Below, one piece after another: positions 55,970-64,000 of a stretch of 64,000 bases of DNA. A program made the position numbers and the translations under genes. Every line of letters begins with the position of its first letter. Positions within the stretch are counted from its first letter, which is position 1. The DNA is taken from contig NZ_JAUUTW010000007.1 in NCBI RefSeq assembly GCF_030676415.1, positions 146,015-210,014 of the forward strand, given 5' to 3'. The stretch comes from Peribacillus frigoritolerans. Lineage in GTDB: Bacteria > Bacillota > Bacilli > Bacillales > DSM-1321. Below the pieces are notes generated by a model. The model was not told where the DNA came from. It searched no databases and saw nothing but the letters and a program-made list of their open reading frames with translations.

Positions 55970-57337
55970 GTGAGAAAGACTTATCCTGCCGAAATTGCCG
56001 CTATCCCTGGCAATGTTCTCTACTACCCTTCAGAGCTTGGAGATTTGGCAGAGATTGAATTAATTTATTTCGGACGACATTCATGTCCTGCCATCGTCAA
56101 ACAAAACCCGGCAGTCAATCAATCAATCGTCCTATCGGAAAGTCTTGCTGAATCTCTAATATTCGATCATACCGATATTCCCCTTCATTTATTTATTTAC
56201 GGCAAGAGCATCCATATCGGACCGCTTGTCGGAATCTTTTCCTCAGGTTTTACTGGCCTTTCAAACAAACCATTAGGGGAGAGATCGGAATTTTTTGCAA
56301 AGCTCCTTTCGCTTAGCAGGACCACAGGCTGTATCCCCTTTGTTTTTGGAGAGAATGTAATCAATTGGGATGAGGAGACAATCAAAGGCTATGTGTTTGA
56401 TAACGATGACTGGCACATTAATGAATTTCCTTTTCCTAATGTCATCTATGACCGTCTCCCAAATCGGTTGACGGAAAACCGCGATGGACCTAAAGAAGTG
56501 AAGCAGAAATTCCAAAAAGACTTTACCATTCCATGGTATAATCCTGGGTTTTTCAATAAATGGGATGTAAATGAAAGGTTATGCGCAGATGAGCGGGCAC
56601 TGCCATATTTGCCGGAAACGTATCCATTTCAATCCATGTCCGTTGTGGAAACCCTTCTTTCCCATTACCGGCAAGTTTATATAAAGCCCATTCACGGCAG
56701 TCTCGGTCTAGGGATTCACCAAATTCTTTATGATAAGCGTGAGAATGTTTACTATTGCCGCTATACAAATGAAGCAAAAGAAAATAAACTGCAAAAGTTT
56801 TCCACATTGGAATCCATCGTTAAACATATTTTTCACGACCGACAGCTTGAGAATCTTATCGTGCAGCAGGGCATCCCATTAATTCGATCTGAAAAACGTC
56901 CAGTGGATTTCCGGGTCCATACGAACAAGGACAGTAATGGAAAATGGCAGGTAACCGCGATTGCCGCAAAAATCGCCGGCGCCGGCAGCGTCACGACCCA
57001 TATCAAAAGCGGGGGTGCCATCAAAACGGTTGCCGAACTGTTTGGAGATGGCGATGAGGCGAAAGAAGTCGAACGAAAGCTATCGGATGCCGCACTGATT
57101 TTAAGTGACAGTATAGAGAAGAACTTGGACGGTATCATTGCAGAAATAGGATTTGATTTTGGATTGGATAAAAAAGGGCAGGTTTGGATGTTTGAAGCCA
57201 ATTCCAAACCGGGACGTTCCATCTTCTCCCATCCAAAACTCAAGGATTTCGAATTGCTGACCAGAAAGCTAAGCCTTGATTATGCCATTTATCTCACGGA
57301 ACAGACGATTACGAAATCAATCAGTGTGCCGCGATGA
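55970..57337 (+). CDS. YheC/YheD-type ATP-grasp protein, copy 3
   Basis: GTG start at 55970, 3 bases after the copy 2 stop; 455 residues. Full architecture like copy 1: beta-rich N-domain ending IHIGPLVGIFSSGF near 85, NVIYDRLPNRL near 163, VYIKPIHGSLGLGIHQI near 240, VDFRVHTNKD near 315, EIGFDFGLDKKGQVWMFEAN with SKPGRSIF near 400-420. Probably co-translated with copies 2 and 4. Confidence 0.88.
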   Translation: MRKTYPAEIAAIPGNVLYYPSELGDLAEIELIYFGRHSCPAIVKQNPAVNQSIVLSESLAESLIFDHTDIPLHLFIYGKSIHIGPLVGIFSSGFTGLSNKPLGERSEFFAKLLSLSRTTGCIPFVFGENVINWDEETIKGYVFDNDDWHINEFPFPNVIYDRLPNRLTENRDGPKEVKQKFQKDFTIPWYNPGFFNKWDVNERLCADERALPYLPETYPFQSMSVVETLLSHYRQVYIKPIHGSLGLGIHQILYDKRENVYYCRYTNEAKENKLQKFSTLESIVKHIFHDRQLENLIVQQGIPLIRSEKRPVDFRVHTNKDSNGKWQVTAIAAKIAGAGSVTTHIKSGGAIKTVAELFGDGDEAKEVERKLSDAALILSDSIEKNLDGIIAEIGFDFGLDKKGQVWMFEANSKPGRSIFSHPKLKDFELLTRKLSLDYAIYLTEQTITKSISVPR

Positions 57338-58527
57338 ACATTTTTTACGATATCCCCACTGAAAATTGGTACCACAATCATGAGAATGCGGAACTTTTCG
57401 CCGGCCCTGCCGAAGAGGAAATCAGCTATAAAAAGGACCATTTGAATCAACCCCTAATTCCAATCACAATATTTCCGGATAACCGGATGCTTGTCGTCGG
57501 GATTTTAACTGTTTCCAATCCCAAAAAGGAATCAGGTTTGGGTGGAAACCTGACCCTTTTTCGGGACCTATCCTTATATTTATTGAAACATGGAATATTG
57601 GCGTATGTATTCACAGGAAATTCCCTTCATTCCAACTTGTTGAGAGGGTATGTTTTTTCCTCCATTTCAAACGAGTGGATCGAATGTAAAGTGCCCTTCC
57701 CTGACATCGTCTATAACCGTATCCCCTCGAGGAGCTATGAGGCGTCAGAGGAATTCCAACACCTCATCAAATATTTTAAAGAATGCCGAATGAATCTGTT
57801 CAACCCCTGTTTCATAGATAAATATATGATGTTCGAAGCATTAATTGAAGATGGATCCCTCACCAATTACCTTCCGCCCACCGCTCTCTTGCGAAACAGC
57901 GGTTGCCTTGATGCTTTCCTGGAGACCTACAGGCATATATACCTCAAACCCTGCAAAGGAAGCCAAGGGAAGGGCATTTATACCATAATCAAAAATGATG
58001 ATGATACACTATTGTTCAATAGCTTAAAGCATAGTGAGTCCTTCCCGGATTTCGCGTCATTCTGGGAAACAAAAAAAAGGGACTTATTAAAAAGGAGCTA
58101 TCTGGCTCAACAGGCGATCATACCAAATAAACTTTTTGGACATCGTTATGATTACCGGATTCTCGTCCATTATGAAAAAGGTTTTTATAAAGTGACCGGC
58201 AAAGCGGTAAGGATGTCGCAAACTCAGGAAATCACCACCCACACTCCCCGAGGGGGTAAGCTTTTTCCTTATCAAGACCTGCAATCAAGAATCCTGAATC
58301 TAAAATTAGCGAATATCGCCCAAAAATGCGGAGAGATACTTTCGAAAAAAATCGGGTTTCTCGGAGAGTTTTCCATTGATATTGGGGAAGACGAATCGGG
58401 CTCGCTCTTCATATACGAAGTGAACTCAAAGCCTATGCAATTCGATGAGGAGGCAATTGAAACAAACAGGCTTTTGCATTTAAAAAATCTTTTCATTGAA
58501 TTAACTTTTCCTAACCTGACAAAATAA
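57334..58527 (+). CDS. YheC/YheD-type ATP-grasp protein, copy 4
   Basis: ATG overlaps the copy 3 stop by 4 bases (ATGA); 397 residues. The N-domain is truncated, beginning directly before MLVVGILTVSNP. DIVYNRIPSRSYE lies near 130, IYLKPCKGSQGKGIYTI near 205, YDYRILVHYEKG near 270, EFSIDIGEDESGSLFIYEVN with SKPMQFDEE near 350-370. The ATP-grasp core is intact. Last gene of the array. Confidence 0.88.
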   Translation: MNIFYDIPTENWYHNHENAELFAGPAEEEISYKKDHLNQPLIPITIFPDNRMLVVGILTVSNPKKESGLGGNLTLFRDLSLYLLKHGILAYVFTGNSLHSNLLRGYVFSSISNEWIECKVPFPDIVYNRIPSRSYEASEEFQHLIKYFKECRMNLFNPCFIDKYMMFEALIEDGSLTNYLPPTALLRNSGCLDAFLETYRHIYLKPCKGSQGKGIYTIIKNDDDTLLFNSLKHSESFPDFASFWETKKRDLLKRSYLAQQAIIPNKLFGHRYDYRILVHYEKGFYKVTGKAVRMSQTQEITTHTPRGGKLFPYQDLQSRILNLKLANIAQKCGEILSKKIGFLGEFSIDIGEDESGSLFIYEVNSKPMQFDEEAIETNRLLHLKNLFIELTFPNLTK

Positions 58528-58590
58528 CACCTCCAGCTGCCGTTTTCCATTATAATTAAATGAGAAACTGTATATATGGAGGTAATACAT

Positions 58591-58794
58591 ATGATCACTC
58601 ATTTTCAATGGGCACCATTGCATAAGAATCTGCCAGGATGGAAAATTTCCTTTTATTTCAACAAGCAGGCAGTGCAAGCGTTGTATCATAAAGATGGATC
58701 CATCGAGTGGACAGCCAATCCGCCTTCCGAAACAGATGAAACCAAACTCAAAAGCATGATACATGATTTAATGATCTTCCATGTATATGAATGA
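58591..58794 (+). CDS. yheE: YheE-like small protein
   Basis: ATG 58591 behind GGAGGTAATAC; 67 residues with THFQWAPLHKNLPGWKISFY at the start. Soluble, Trp-rich. Position after yheC/D matches B. subtilis yheE. Function unknown, possibly spore-related by context. Confidence 0.72.
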   Translation: MITHFQWAPLHKNLPGWKISFYFNKQAVQALYHKDGSIEWTANPPSETDETKLKSMIHDLMIFHVYE

Positions 58795-58879
58795 ACCCCC
58801 TTTACCTTCATGAAATCCCTAAACAGAATAAAAAAAACTCCTTTGCCTAAACTAAAGAAAAGGCTAGGAGGGATTTATT

Positions 58880-59068
58880 TTGGATAAAGAAAAAATGACA
58901 TTTTTGAAGGATACCGAATATGATGGCAAAGACTCCGTTTACCTGGATATCGACCGTATCATCAATGAAGGAATGGCGGGCGGAAATGTGTATGAAGTCG
59001 CTGACCTTCAGAACATCGAAGAAGCACATGACTTTTATGATGAAACAGATCCCAATATCAATAAATAA
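58880..59068 (+). CDS. Small acidic hypothetical protein
   Basis: TTG start behind TAGGAGGGA; 62 residues, acidic (net negative), with SVYLDIDRIINEGMAGGNVY centrally and EEAHDFYDETDPN at the end. No membrane segment. A good ribosome site and a following hairpin (about 59077) support expression; family not recognised. Confidence 0.6.
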   Translation: MDKEKMTFLKDTEYDGKDSVYLDIDRIINEGMAGGNVYEVADLQNIEEAHDFYDETDPNINK

Positions 59069-59076
59069 ATTATGTG

Positions 59077-59104
59077 GGCTCTCTTATGGAGAGCTCTCCT
59101 TTAT
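59077..59104 (+). terminator. Hairpin after the small acidic protein gene
   Basis: GGCTCTC with GAGAGCT and a T-rich tail. Confidence 0.5.
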
Positions 59105-59171
59105 TTGATGTGGACTTACCTATCCCGTTCATCTCCAAGTGTATGCAGTCAGACCGTTAAACGGATAACAT

Positions 59172-59996
59172 TCAAATAGTTCCATTCTCCCTCGCACTTA
59201 AAATATTTTCGTTTAATATCGATGTAATGATATGTTCTGAATCCCATTCGTGCCCAGATATCTCTATAAGGGGATAGCGATTCGGTAAAACGACCTGCTG
59301 GATTTCATGAACGGTCAGTCCTTGGGAATGTAAGCGTAAAATTTCACCTTGGAGGTTTTCCAAATAATCTAGTTTTTTTCGAAACATTTCCTTCCCATCA
59401 GGGACATGCCCAGCATGGCAGCAAAACACTTCCCCAAAGTCATATTGAAGTAATTTTTTTATGGAATCGATGATGACCGGGACAGACTCTTCCCGTAAGA
59501 CAAGCTTCGTTTTTGGTGTTACGAAAAGGTCTCCTGAAAAGAGCATGCCATTACTGTTATTCAAATACACCATATGGTCCTTCGCATGACCCGGGGTAAA
59601 AATCGGCTCCCATATTTGGGTACGGGAATGAATGGCCTTCCCTAGCGGCTCAGCTTTAAAGGCGTCTCTCTTTCCCCAGAAAATTTTGCGATATTCAGGA
59701 TATACAGCATCCTTTGCACAAACCTCAACCGACATCGGGTGAATGAAAAGCGGGACCTTTTTATGTTCCTGTATCCATGCAGCGCCCCCCGTATGGTCTT
59801 CATGATAGTGAGTCAGGGCCACTGAGTCGAAGTCTGCGGACTCATAGAATGGAATAAGCTCTTCCATTAAAATCTGTGCTCCAGTATCTATTAATAGGCC
59901 ATCCGTTAAAAAGACATAAACACTCATCCCCGCCTTGTTCCCGCCAGGAGTCCCGTGCACACAAACCACATCATTTATCGTCTTAGTCTCTATCAT
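59172..59996 (-). CDS. Metallo-beta-lactamase-fold hydrolase
   Basis: Product of 274 residues. Zinc motif ALTHYHEDHTGGAAW (HxHxDH) near 60-72, FTPGHAKDHMVYL near 133, LFSGDLFVTPK near 152, CCHAGHVPDGK near 192. C-terminal helical extension resembles glyoxalase II-like or LACTB2-type hydrolases. Substrate unknown. Divergent from the small acidic protein region by convergence; no operon partner. Confidence 0.85.
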   Translation of the reverse strand: MIETKTINDVVCVHGTPGGNKAGMSVYVFLTDGLLIDTGAQILMEELIPFYESADFDSVALTHYHEDHTGGAAWIQEHKKVPLFIHPMSVEVCAKDAVYPEYRKIFWGKRDAFKAEPLGKAIHSRTQIWEPIFTPGHAKDHMVYLNNSNGMLFSGDLFVTPKTKLVLREESVPVIIDSIKKLLQYDFGEVFCCHAGHVPDGKEMFRKKLDYLENLQGEILRLHSQGLTVHEIQQVVLPNRYPLIEISGHEWDSEHIITSILNENILSARENGTI

Positions 59997-60177
59997 TCAA
60001 TTGCCTCCCCATCATTGTACAAAAATAGTTTCATCTTCCTTTTTTTAACTTCACTATAATAAATGTAGTACCACTTTACCTTTTTGACAAGAAATATTGG
60101 AATAATTAACCTGGATGGAAATGCTGGATTATTGACATAATAGCCCTTTTCCTCGAATCGTTTTAACGGACCGTACC

Positions 60178-60306
60178 AAATAAAACAGACGCTTGCGGCG
60201 AGGAGGCTTGGCAGATTGCTGGCTGAAAGGAAGCGGATTTATGAAAGCAACTGGAACATTAAAAAAACTGTAGACAAACTCGCTTTCTTCGAATTTGTCT
60301 ACAGTC
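60178..60306. repeat. Interspersed repeat copy E (truncated) with hairpin
   Basis: AAACAGACGCTTGCGGCGAG and GGAAGCGGATTT match copies C and D; the left part seen in D is missing. The hairpin CTGTAGACAAACTCG / CGAATTTGTCTACAG (60268-60304) follows. Confidence 0.75.
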
Positions 60307-60307
60307 T

Positions 60308-60340
60308 AAAGCGATGGAGTTTTTACCCCATCGCTTTTTT
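60308..60340. terminator. Hairpin terminator 3' of the epimerase gene
   Basis: AAAGCGATGG with CCATCGCTTTTTT. It overlaps the end of the residual frame at 60323-60460. Confidence 0.7.
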
Positions 60341-60460
60341 GAATCTTAATACCTTCGGGAAGTAAAAGGAATCAAGTCCTAACATTTTTCGATTAAAATC
60401 ATCCTTTTCACCAAGCACATAAAATGTGCCGTCAATACTTCCGTATAGTAAAAGAAGGTT
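60323..60460 (-). pseudogene. C-terminal fragment of an unknown protein in frame behind the epimerase stop
   Basis: Immediately after the TGA of the epimerase gene, and in the same frame, 45 codons read NLLLLYGSIDGTFYVLGEKD and continue to a TAA, ending FPKVLRFKKAMG. The composition is protein-like, there is no start codon near its beginning, and it ends on a terminator hairpin. Either a remnant of another gene or an old C-terminal extension cut off by the TGA. Confidence 0.45.
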
Positions 60461-61498
60461 TCAACCTACTGTCTGTTTCCATAATCCAAGAAGATCACTT
60501 TCATGTTGTCTGTGGATACCTGCTTTTCTATCGGCACTTTCCGGACGGCCCTTTTCCCAATTCCAAATATCTTCGAGAGTTTCTGAAAGGGGACGGAATG
60601 TTAGTCCATTATTGATGGCTTTATTGTTATCGACAGCCAAAAATCCATTCAAAGGTTCCTTAGCTCCCGGTAATGGGAACTCTTCCGGTATCCATAAAGG
60701 CATTTCTCCCCACGGTTCTACTTTATTGTCATTTAAAAATTTTTCAGATACCCATGTAAAATCAGCATTACTTCTTGTTACCTTTTTGCAGCCTTCAAGT
60801 AATTGCCCCATAGTTAGTGTATAATCTGGTCCAACGGCATTATATGTACCTGTCATACTTTTTTCTATCATTTGTATGATCCATTGAGCCAAGTCCCTTG
60901 CATCGATAACTTGGATTGGACGTCCAGGGCGTCCAGGAGATAAAATTTCTCCCCCTTCCGCTATTCTTTTAAGCCAGTACGGCAATCGGTCAGTGTAATC
61001 ATATGGACCCACTATTTGCCCGGCACGAATTGACAAGACTTTCCCCGGCAGTTCCTTTTCAGCTGCTTTTTCGCTTAATGATTTTAACGGTCCATAATAT
61101 TCACCGTATATCGGTCCAGCAGTTCCGCGGGTGATTTCTTCTGCTTTATCTTCATTCAGTGTATGAACCTCCCCATTTTCATCAATACCGGGTTCGGTTG
61201 GATCACTATAAACTGAGATGCTTGAAATATATGTATAATGTTTAACTTGATTAAGCAATCTGCAAGACTTCGATACAGTTCGAGGGATAAAACCCGATGT
61301 GTCAATGACTGCATCCCACTGTCTTCCTTTCAACATTTCCAGATCCCCGTCGCGGTCCCCTCTTAACTGTTCGATTTCGGGAAAAACATAAGGATCGCTA
61401 CCACGATTAAAAAGTGTGACATCATGCCCTTTCACTATCGCAGCTTTTGCTAAATATCGGCCTAGAAACCGTGTGCCACCCAATATTAAAATCTTCAT
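60461..61498 (-). CDS. NAD-dependent epimerase/SDR family protein
   Basis: Product of 345 residues. Rossmann motif MKILILGGTRFLGRYLA, DTSGFIPRT near 70, YGPLKSLSEKAAE near 142 (YxxxK variant YGPLK), and RAGQIVGPYDYTDRLPYWL near 165. The length and pattern resemble CSP41/RNA-binding-like extended SDRs or nucleotide-sugar epimerases. Substrate unknown. Ribosome site GAGGAGGAGATC. Divergent from the PucR-like regulator gene. Confidence 0.85.
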   Translation of the reverse strand: MKILILGGTRFLGRYLAKAAIVKGHDVTLFNRGSDPYVFPEIEQLRGDRDGDLEMLKGRQWDAVIDTSGFIPRTVSKSCRLLNQVKHYTYISSISVYSDPTEPGIDENGEVHTLNEDKAEEITRGTAGPIYGEYYGPLKSLSEKAAEKELPGKVLSIRAGQIVGPYDYTDRLPYWLKRIAEGGEILSPGRPGRPIQVIDARDLAQWIIQMIEKSMTGTYNAVGPDYTLTMGQLLEGCKKVTRSNADFTWVSEKFLNDNKVEPWGEMPLWIPEEFPLPGAKEPLNGFLAVDNNKAINNGLTFRPLSETLEDIWNWEKGRPESADRKAGIHRQHESDLLGLWKQTVG

Positions 61499-61699
61499 AA
61501 GATCTCCTCCTCTTTAACGATATTCCATAAAGCATACGCAATACCCTTTCCTAAAATTAACAATACTTGCAACTTTTCTTTGAACTCTCTTTTTGAACCA
61601 TGAATTTCCCTTCTCGGAAAAACTGGCAATATCCTATTCTTTTGAACTTTATTCTTTTTCGCTATAATGATATGGAAAGGGAGAAAGAAGGTGGAAACG

Positions 61700-62584
61700 A
61701 TGCTTGAAAATCTCAAACAAAAATTCCCGAACACTCTTACCAATAAAAAGGATACTGATGATATTTCTGACTATGTTTGGTTCGAAGACTCAAGAAGTAT
61801 ACTTGGCATTCCCCGTTCAGAAATCACAGCCGAAGAAATCCGTTTATTGGAATTGCTTTTTGCTCCTTCCATAAACCCAAATAACCTCAATGTACATCCA
61901 GACTCATCATGGGAAACTTTTTTATCCGAACCGAATGCACCATTGCCTCTAACTAGCTGGGAGAATGTTCGATTTCTTCATTTTAAGCTGACTCATGCTG
62001 ATTTTTCCAACTCCGATTTTGAAGAGGCCTTCCTCGCTTTCGTTCCATCTGACGCAGCTATTGTCTGGGAAAATGAAACGGCAGGAGTCTTAATTGAAAC
62101 CGACAAGGATGAACCATTATCAAATAAAGAACTAATCGCCATTTCTTCCACACTTGAAAGTGACTTTTATGTTAAGACCCGTATGTTCACCGGGCGCTTT
62201 CACCCTGTAAATCAAGACCTTCATCTTCACTGGACTCAGGAGAAAAAGTGTTTTGATTTGGCACAGGTGCACCTGCCGGATCTAAAGGTGGCTGATTTGG
62301 CAGACATCATCCCTCACTCATTAATAAATGATCCATCCGTTAAGAATGATAAGTGGTATATCAATGAGATTCTTGGCAAGACCAAACAGGATACTGAACT
62401 TATCAAAACGATTAAAACGTATATCGAATGTAATTCCAATGCCACCTATGCCGCCAAACAGCTTTATATACATCGGAACAGCTTACAATACCGAATCGAT
62501 AAATTCTCTGAAAGAACTGGTCTCGATATTAGAAACTTCCGTCATGCCCTTACTGCGTACTTGATACTTTTACTAAATGATTAA
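61700..62584 (+). CDS. yxkF: PucR/CdaR-type helix-turn-helix regulator (YxkF-like)
   Basis: ATG 61700 behind AAGGTGG; 294 residues. The C-terminal PucR helix-turn-helix is clear: NATYAAKQLYIHRNSLQYRI near 252-271 and RNFRHALTAYLILL at the end. The N-terminal part is not a recognisable sensor. It precedes msmX as yxkF does in B. subtilis. Confidence 0.78.
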   Translation: MLENLKQKFPNTLTNKKDTDDISDYVWFEDSRSILGIPRSEITAEEIRLLELLFAPSINPNNLNVHPDSSWETFLSEPNAPLPLTSWENVRFLHFKLTHADFSNSDFEEAFLAFVPSDAAIVWENETAGVLIETDKDEPLSNKELIAISSTLESDFYVKTRMFTGRFHPVNQDLHLHWTQEKKCFDLAQVHLPDLKVADLADIIPHSLINDPSVKNDKWYINEILGKTKQDTELIKTIKTYIECNSNATYAAKQLYIHRNSLQYRIDKFSERTGLDIRNFRHALTAYLILLLND

Positions 62585-62708
62585 ATTCCAATACAAACAG
62601 GTAATATCATCCTTTTTTGTGCAATGTGCCCATACTTTTTTCTAAACCGATAGCTTAGACTATAGCTAATTGGTACAAGTAATCAGGAGTTTAAAAGGGG
62701 GATTTTTC

Positions 62709-63854
62709 ATGGCAGAGTTAGTGTTAGATCATATATTCAAGATTTATGATAAAAAGGTGACGGCTGTTAAAGACTTCAACCTTCGTGTTGCCGATAAGGA
62801 ATTCATAGTTTTTGTGGGACCTTCAGGTTGCGGCAAATCGACGACATTAAGGATGATTGCCGGACTGGAAGACATTTCCCAAGGGGATTTATACATAGAC
62901 GGCAAGCGAGTCAATGATGTCCCCCCTAAAGATCGTGATATTGCGATGGTTTTCCAGAACTATGCCTTATATCCCCATATGTCCGTATATGACAATATGG
63001 CATTCGGATTAAAGCTCAGGAAAACGCCAAAAGCGGAAATCAAGCAAAGGGTCAATGAAGCGGCAAGGATTCTCGGACTTGAAGAGCTGCTAAACAGGAA
63101 ACCTAAAGCCCTTTCAGGTGGTCAGCGCCAGCGTGTGGCACTTGGCCGTGCCATTGTAAGGGACGCAAAAGTTTTCTTGATGGATGAGCCATTATCCAAT
63201 CTCGACGCAAAGCTGCGGGTTCAAATGCGTGCGGAAATCGCTAAACTACATAAACGGCTCGACACCACTACGATATATGTCACGCATGACCAAACAGAGG
63301 CAATGACCATGGCGACACGTCTTGTTGTAATGAAAGATGGTGTCATCCAACAGGTCGGTGCCCCAAAGGACGTTTATGAGAAACCAATAAACGTTTTCGT
63401 CGGCGGCTTTATCGGATCGCCTGCCATGAACTTCTTTACCGGAACATTAAAAGAAGGCAGAATTAAAATAGGCGAACAAACGCTTGAAATACCTGAATTG
63501 AAGATGAAAATGCTGCGTGATCAAGGATATGCCGGAAAAGATATAATCCTTGGCATCCGTCCGGAGGATTTCCATAATGAAGGAGCCTACTTCACGAAGT
63601 CCCCTAACACTACATTCACGACCCAAATTGATGTGGCCGAACTCATGGGCGCGGAGATCATGCTGTACTCCACATTAGAGGGGCAGGACTTTGTTGCACG
63701 AGTCGATGCCAAGAATATTATCCAGGCAGGCGAAAACATCGAACTTGCACTCGACATGAATAAAGCACACTTTTTTGATAAAGGGACCGAACATCGCATT
63801 TTAGTTGAAGAAGATGAACAGATGCAGGAAAGCATGAAGTTATCTGCCAATTAA
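62709..63854 (+). CDS. msmX: Multiple-sugar ABC transporter ATPase MsmX
   Basis: ATG 62709 behind AAAGGGGGA; 381 residues. Walker A FVGPSGCGKSTTLRM near 37, signature KALSGGQRQRVALGRAIVRD near 137, Walker B VFLMDEPLSNLDAKL near 162, switch VTHDQTEAMT near 195, and a C-terminal TOBE/OB regulatory domain from about 240. MsmX is the shared ATPase for several oligosaccharide importers in Bacillus; no permease is next to it, as expected. Confidence 0.92.
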   Translation: MAELVLDHIFKIYDKKVTAVKDFNLRVADKEFIVFVGPSGCGKSTTLRMIAGLEDISQGDLYIDGKRVNDVPPKDRDIAMVFQNYALYPHMSVYDNMAFGLKLRKTPKAEIKQRVNEAARILGLEELLNRKPKALSGGQRQRVALGRAIVRDAKVFLMDEPLSNLDAKLRVQMRAEIAKLHKRLDTTTIYVTHDQTEAMTMATRLVVMKDGVIQQVGAPKDVYEKPINVFVGGFIGSPAMNFFTGTLKEGRIKIGEQTLEIPELKMKMLRDQGYAGKDIILGIRPEDFHNEGAYFTKSPNTTFTTQIDVAELMGAEIMLYSTLEGQDFVARVDAKNIIQAGENIELALDMNKAHFFDKGTEHRILVEEDEQMQESMKLSAN

Positions 63855-63879
63855 ACGGAAAAAGACCCGTTCATTGAAG

Positions 63880-64000
63880 TGAACCCAAAAAGTTAGACAC
63901 TTTATTTACTTAGGCAGCCTTGAGGGCATGAACCCGGTAATCTACCGGGCTCATGCCTTTTAATTTTACCTTGATTCGTTGATGATTGTAGTAATGGATA
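63880..64000 (-). mobile_element. End of an IS3-family insertion sequence, cut by the window
   Basis: The terminal inverted repeat appears to begin at 63880 (TGAACCCAAAAAGTTAGACA), followed by the 3' end of a transposase gene. It inserted 25 bases after the msmX stop, possibly next to or within the msmX terminator (AACGG/CCGTT). Confidence 0.75.
63910..64000 (-). CDS. IS3-family transposase (OrfB) C-terminus, partial
   Basis: The last 29 residues are visible: IHYYNHQRIKVKLKGMSPVD, then YRVHALKAA and a TAA at 63910-63912. The YYN-x2-RI-x4-KG-x-SP pattern is the hallmark of the IS3/IS150 integrase C-terminus. The rest lies outside the window. Confidence 0.85.
   Translation of the reverse strand, partial: IHYYNHQRIKVKLKGMSPVDYRVHALKAA

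Noticed and set aside
60461..60463. Selenocysteine or programmed read-through at the epimerase TGA
   Set aside because: No SECIS-like structure is apparent and the tail after TGA is probably a remnant; Bacillus selenoproteins of this kind are not known to me.

Overview
The window looks like a chromosomal segment from an endospore-forming member of the Bacillaceae, moderately AT-rich, probably a Peribacillus/Bacillus-type species. The genus is my inference from gene content. Most of the gene order matches, from memory, the B. subtilis yhe/yha/yhf region: comK, yhfN, lcfB, lplJ, yhfI, yhfH, yhgD, hemH, hemE, hmoB, yhaA, ecsCBA, hit, serC, trpP, yhaH, scoC, yhaI, yhaJ, prsA, yhaL, yhaM, yhaN, yhaO, yhaR, yhaX, yheA, yheB, yheC/D and yheE. 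The right edge joins to a yxkF-msmX pair and then to the end of an IS3-family element.

Layout. 0-7 kb is a partly decayed stretch: a GAF-STAS gene, a small membrane protein gene and a NarL-type response regulator gene are all frameshifted, while comK, an IDEAL-domain gene, a YitT-family gene and the M48 protease gene yhfN are intact. 7-15 kb holds fatty-acid activation (lcfB under a clear FadR palindrome), lipoate ligation, a metallo-hydrolase, and haem synthesis (hemE-hemH) beside a haem-degrading monooxygenase; hemY is not in the haem cluster. 15-21 kb carries a broken PAP2 phosphatase gene, an M20 amidohydrolase and ecsA/B/C, with a GC-rich inverted repeat element between ecsB and ecsC. 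21-31 kb holds hit, serC, a tryptophan transporter gene with a textbook TRAP-binding site over its start, the transition-state regulator scoC, prsA, yhaM, small sporulation-type proteins, and a Fur-boxed iron ATPase/FhuF-like reductase pair. 31-37 kb holds the SbcCD-like yhaON pair, a small zincin-like protein and a cysteine synthase. 38-43 kb holds acyl-CoA genes and a DDAH-like hydrolase separated by copies of an interspersed repeat.

43-49 kb is a complete urease operon, ureABCEFGDH, with a plausible promoter and a GlnR/TnrA-type operator. 49-53 kb holds a DinB-like protein, a 21-bp tandem repeat, a SplA-domain protein, an atypical HAD protein, yheA and yheB. 53.5-58.5 kb is a tandem array of four YheC/YheD-type ATP-grasp genes, the least explained multi-gene locus here. 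The rest holds small hypothetical genes, a metallo-hydrolase, a nucleotide-sugar-epimerase-like SDR, and the PucR-like regulator/MsmX sugar ATPase pair.

Several regulators can be read from the DNA itself: FadR, Fur, TRAP and GlnR/TnrA. Together with ComK and ScoC they suggest a soil organism whose metabolism, competence and sporulation are tied to nutrient state. The paired, mostly compensating frameshifts in otherwise conserved genes may be real decay or assembly errors.
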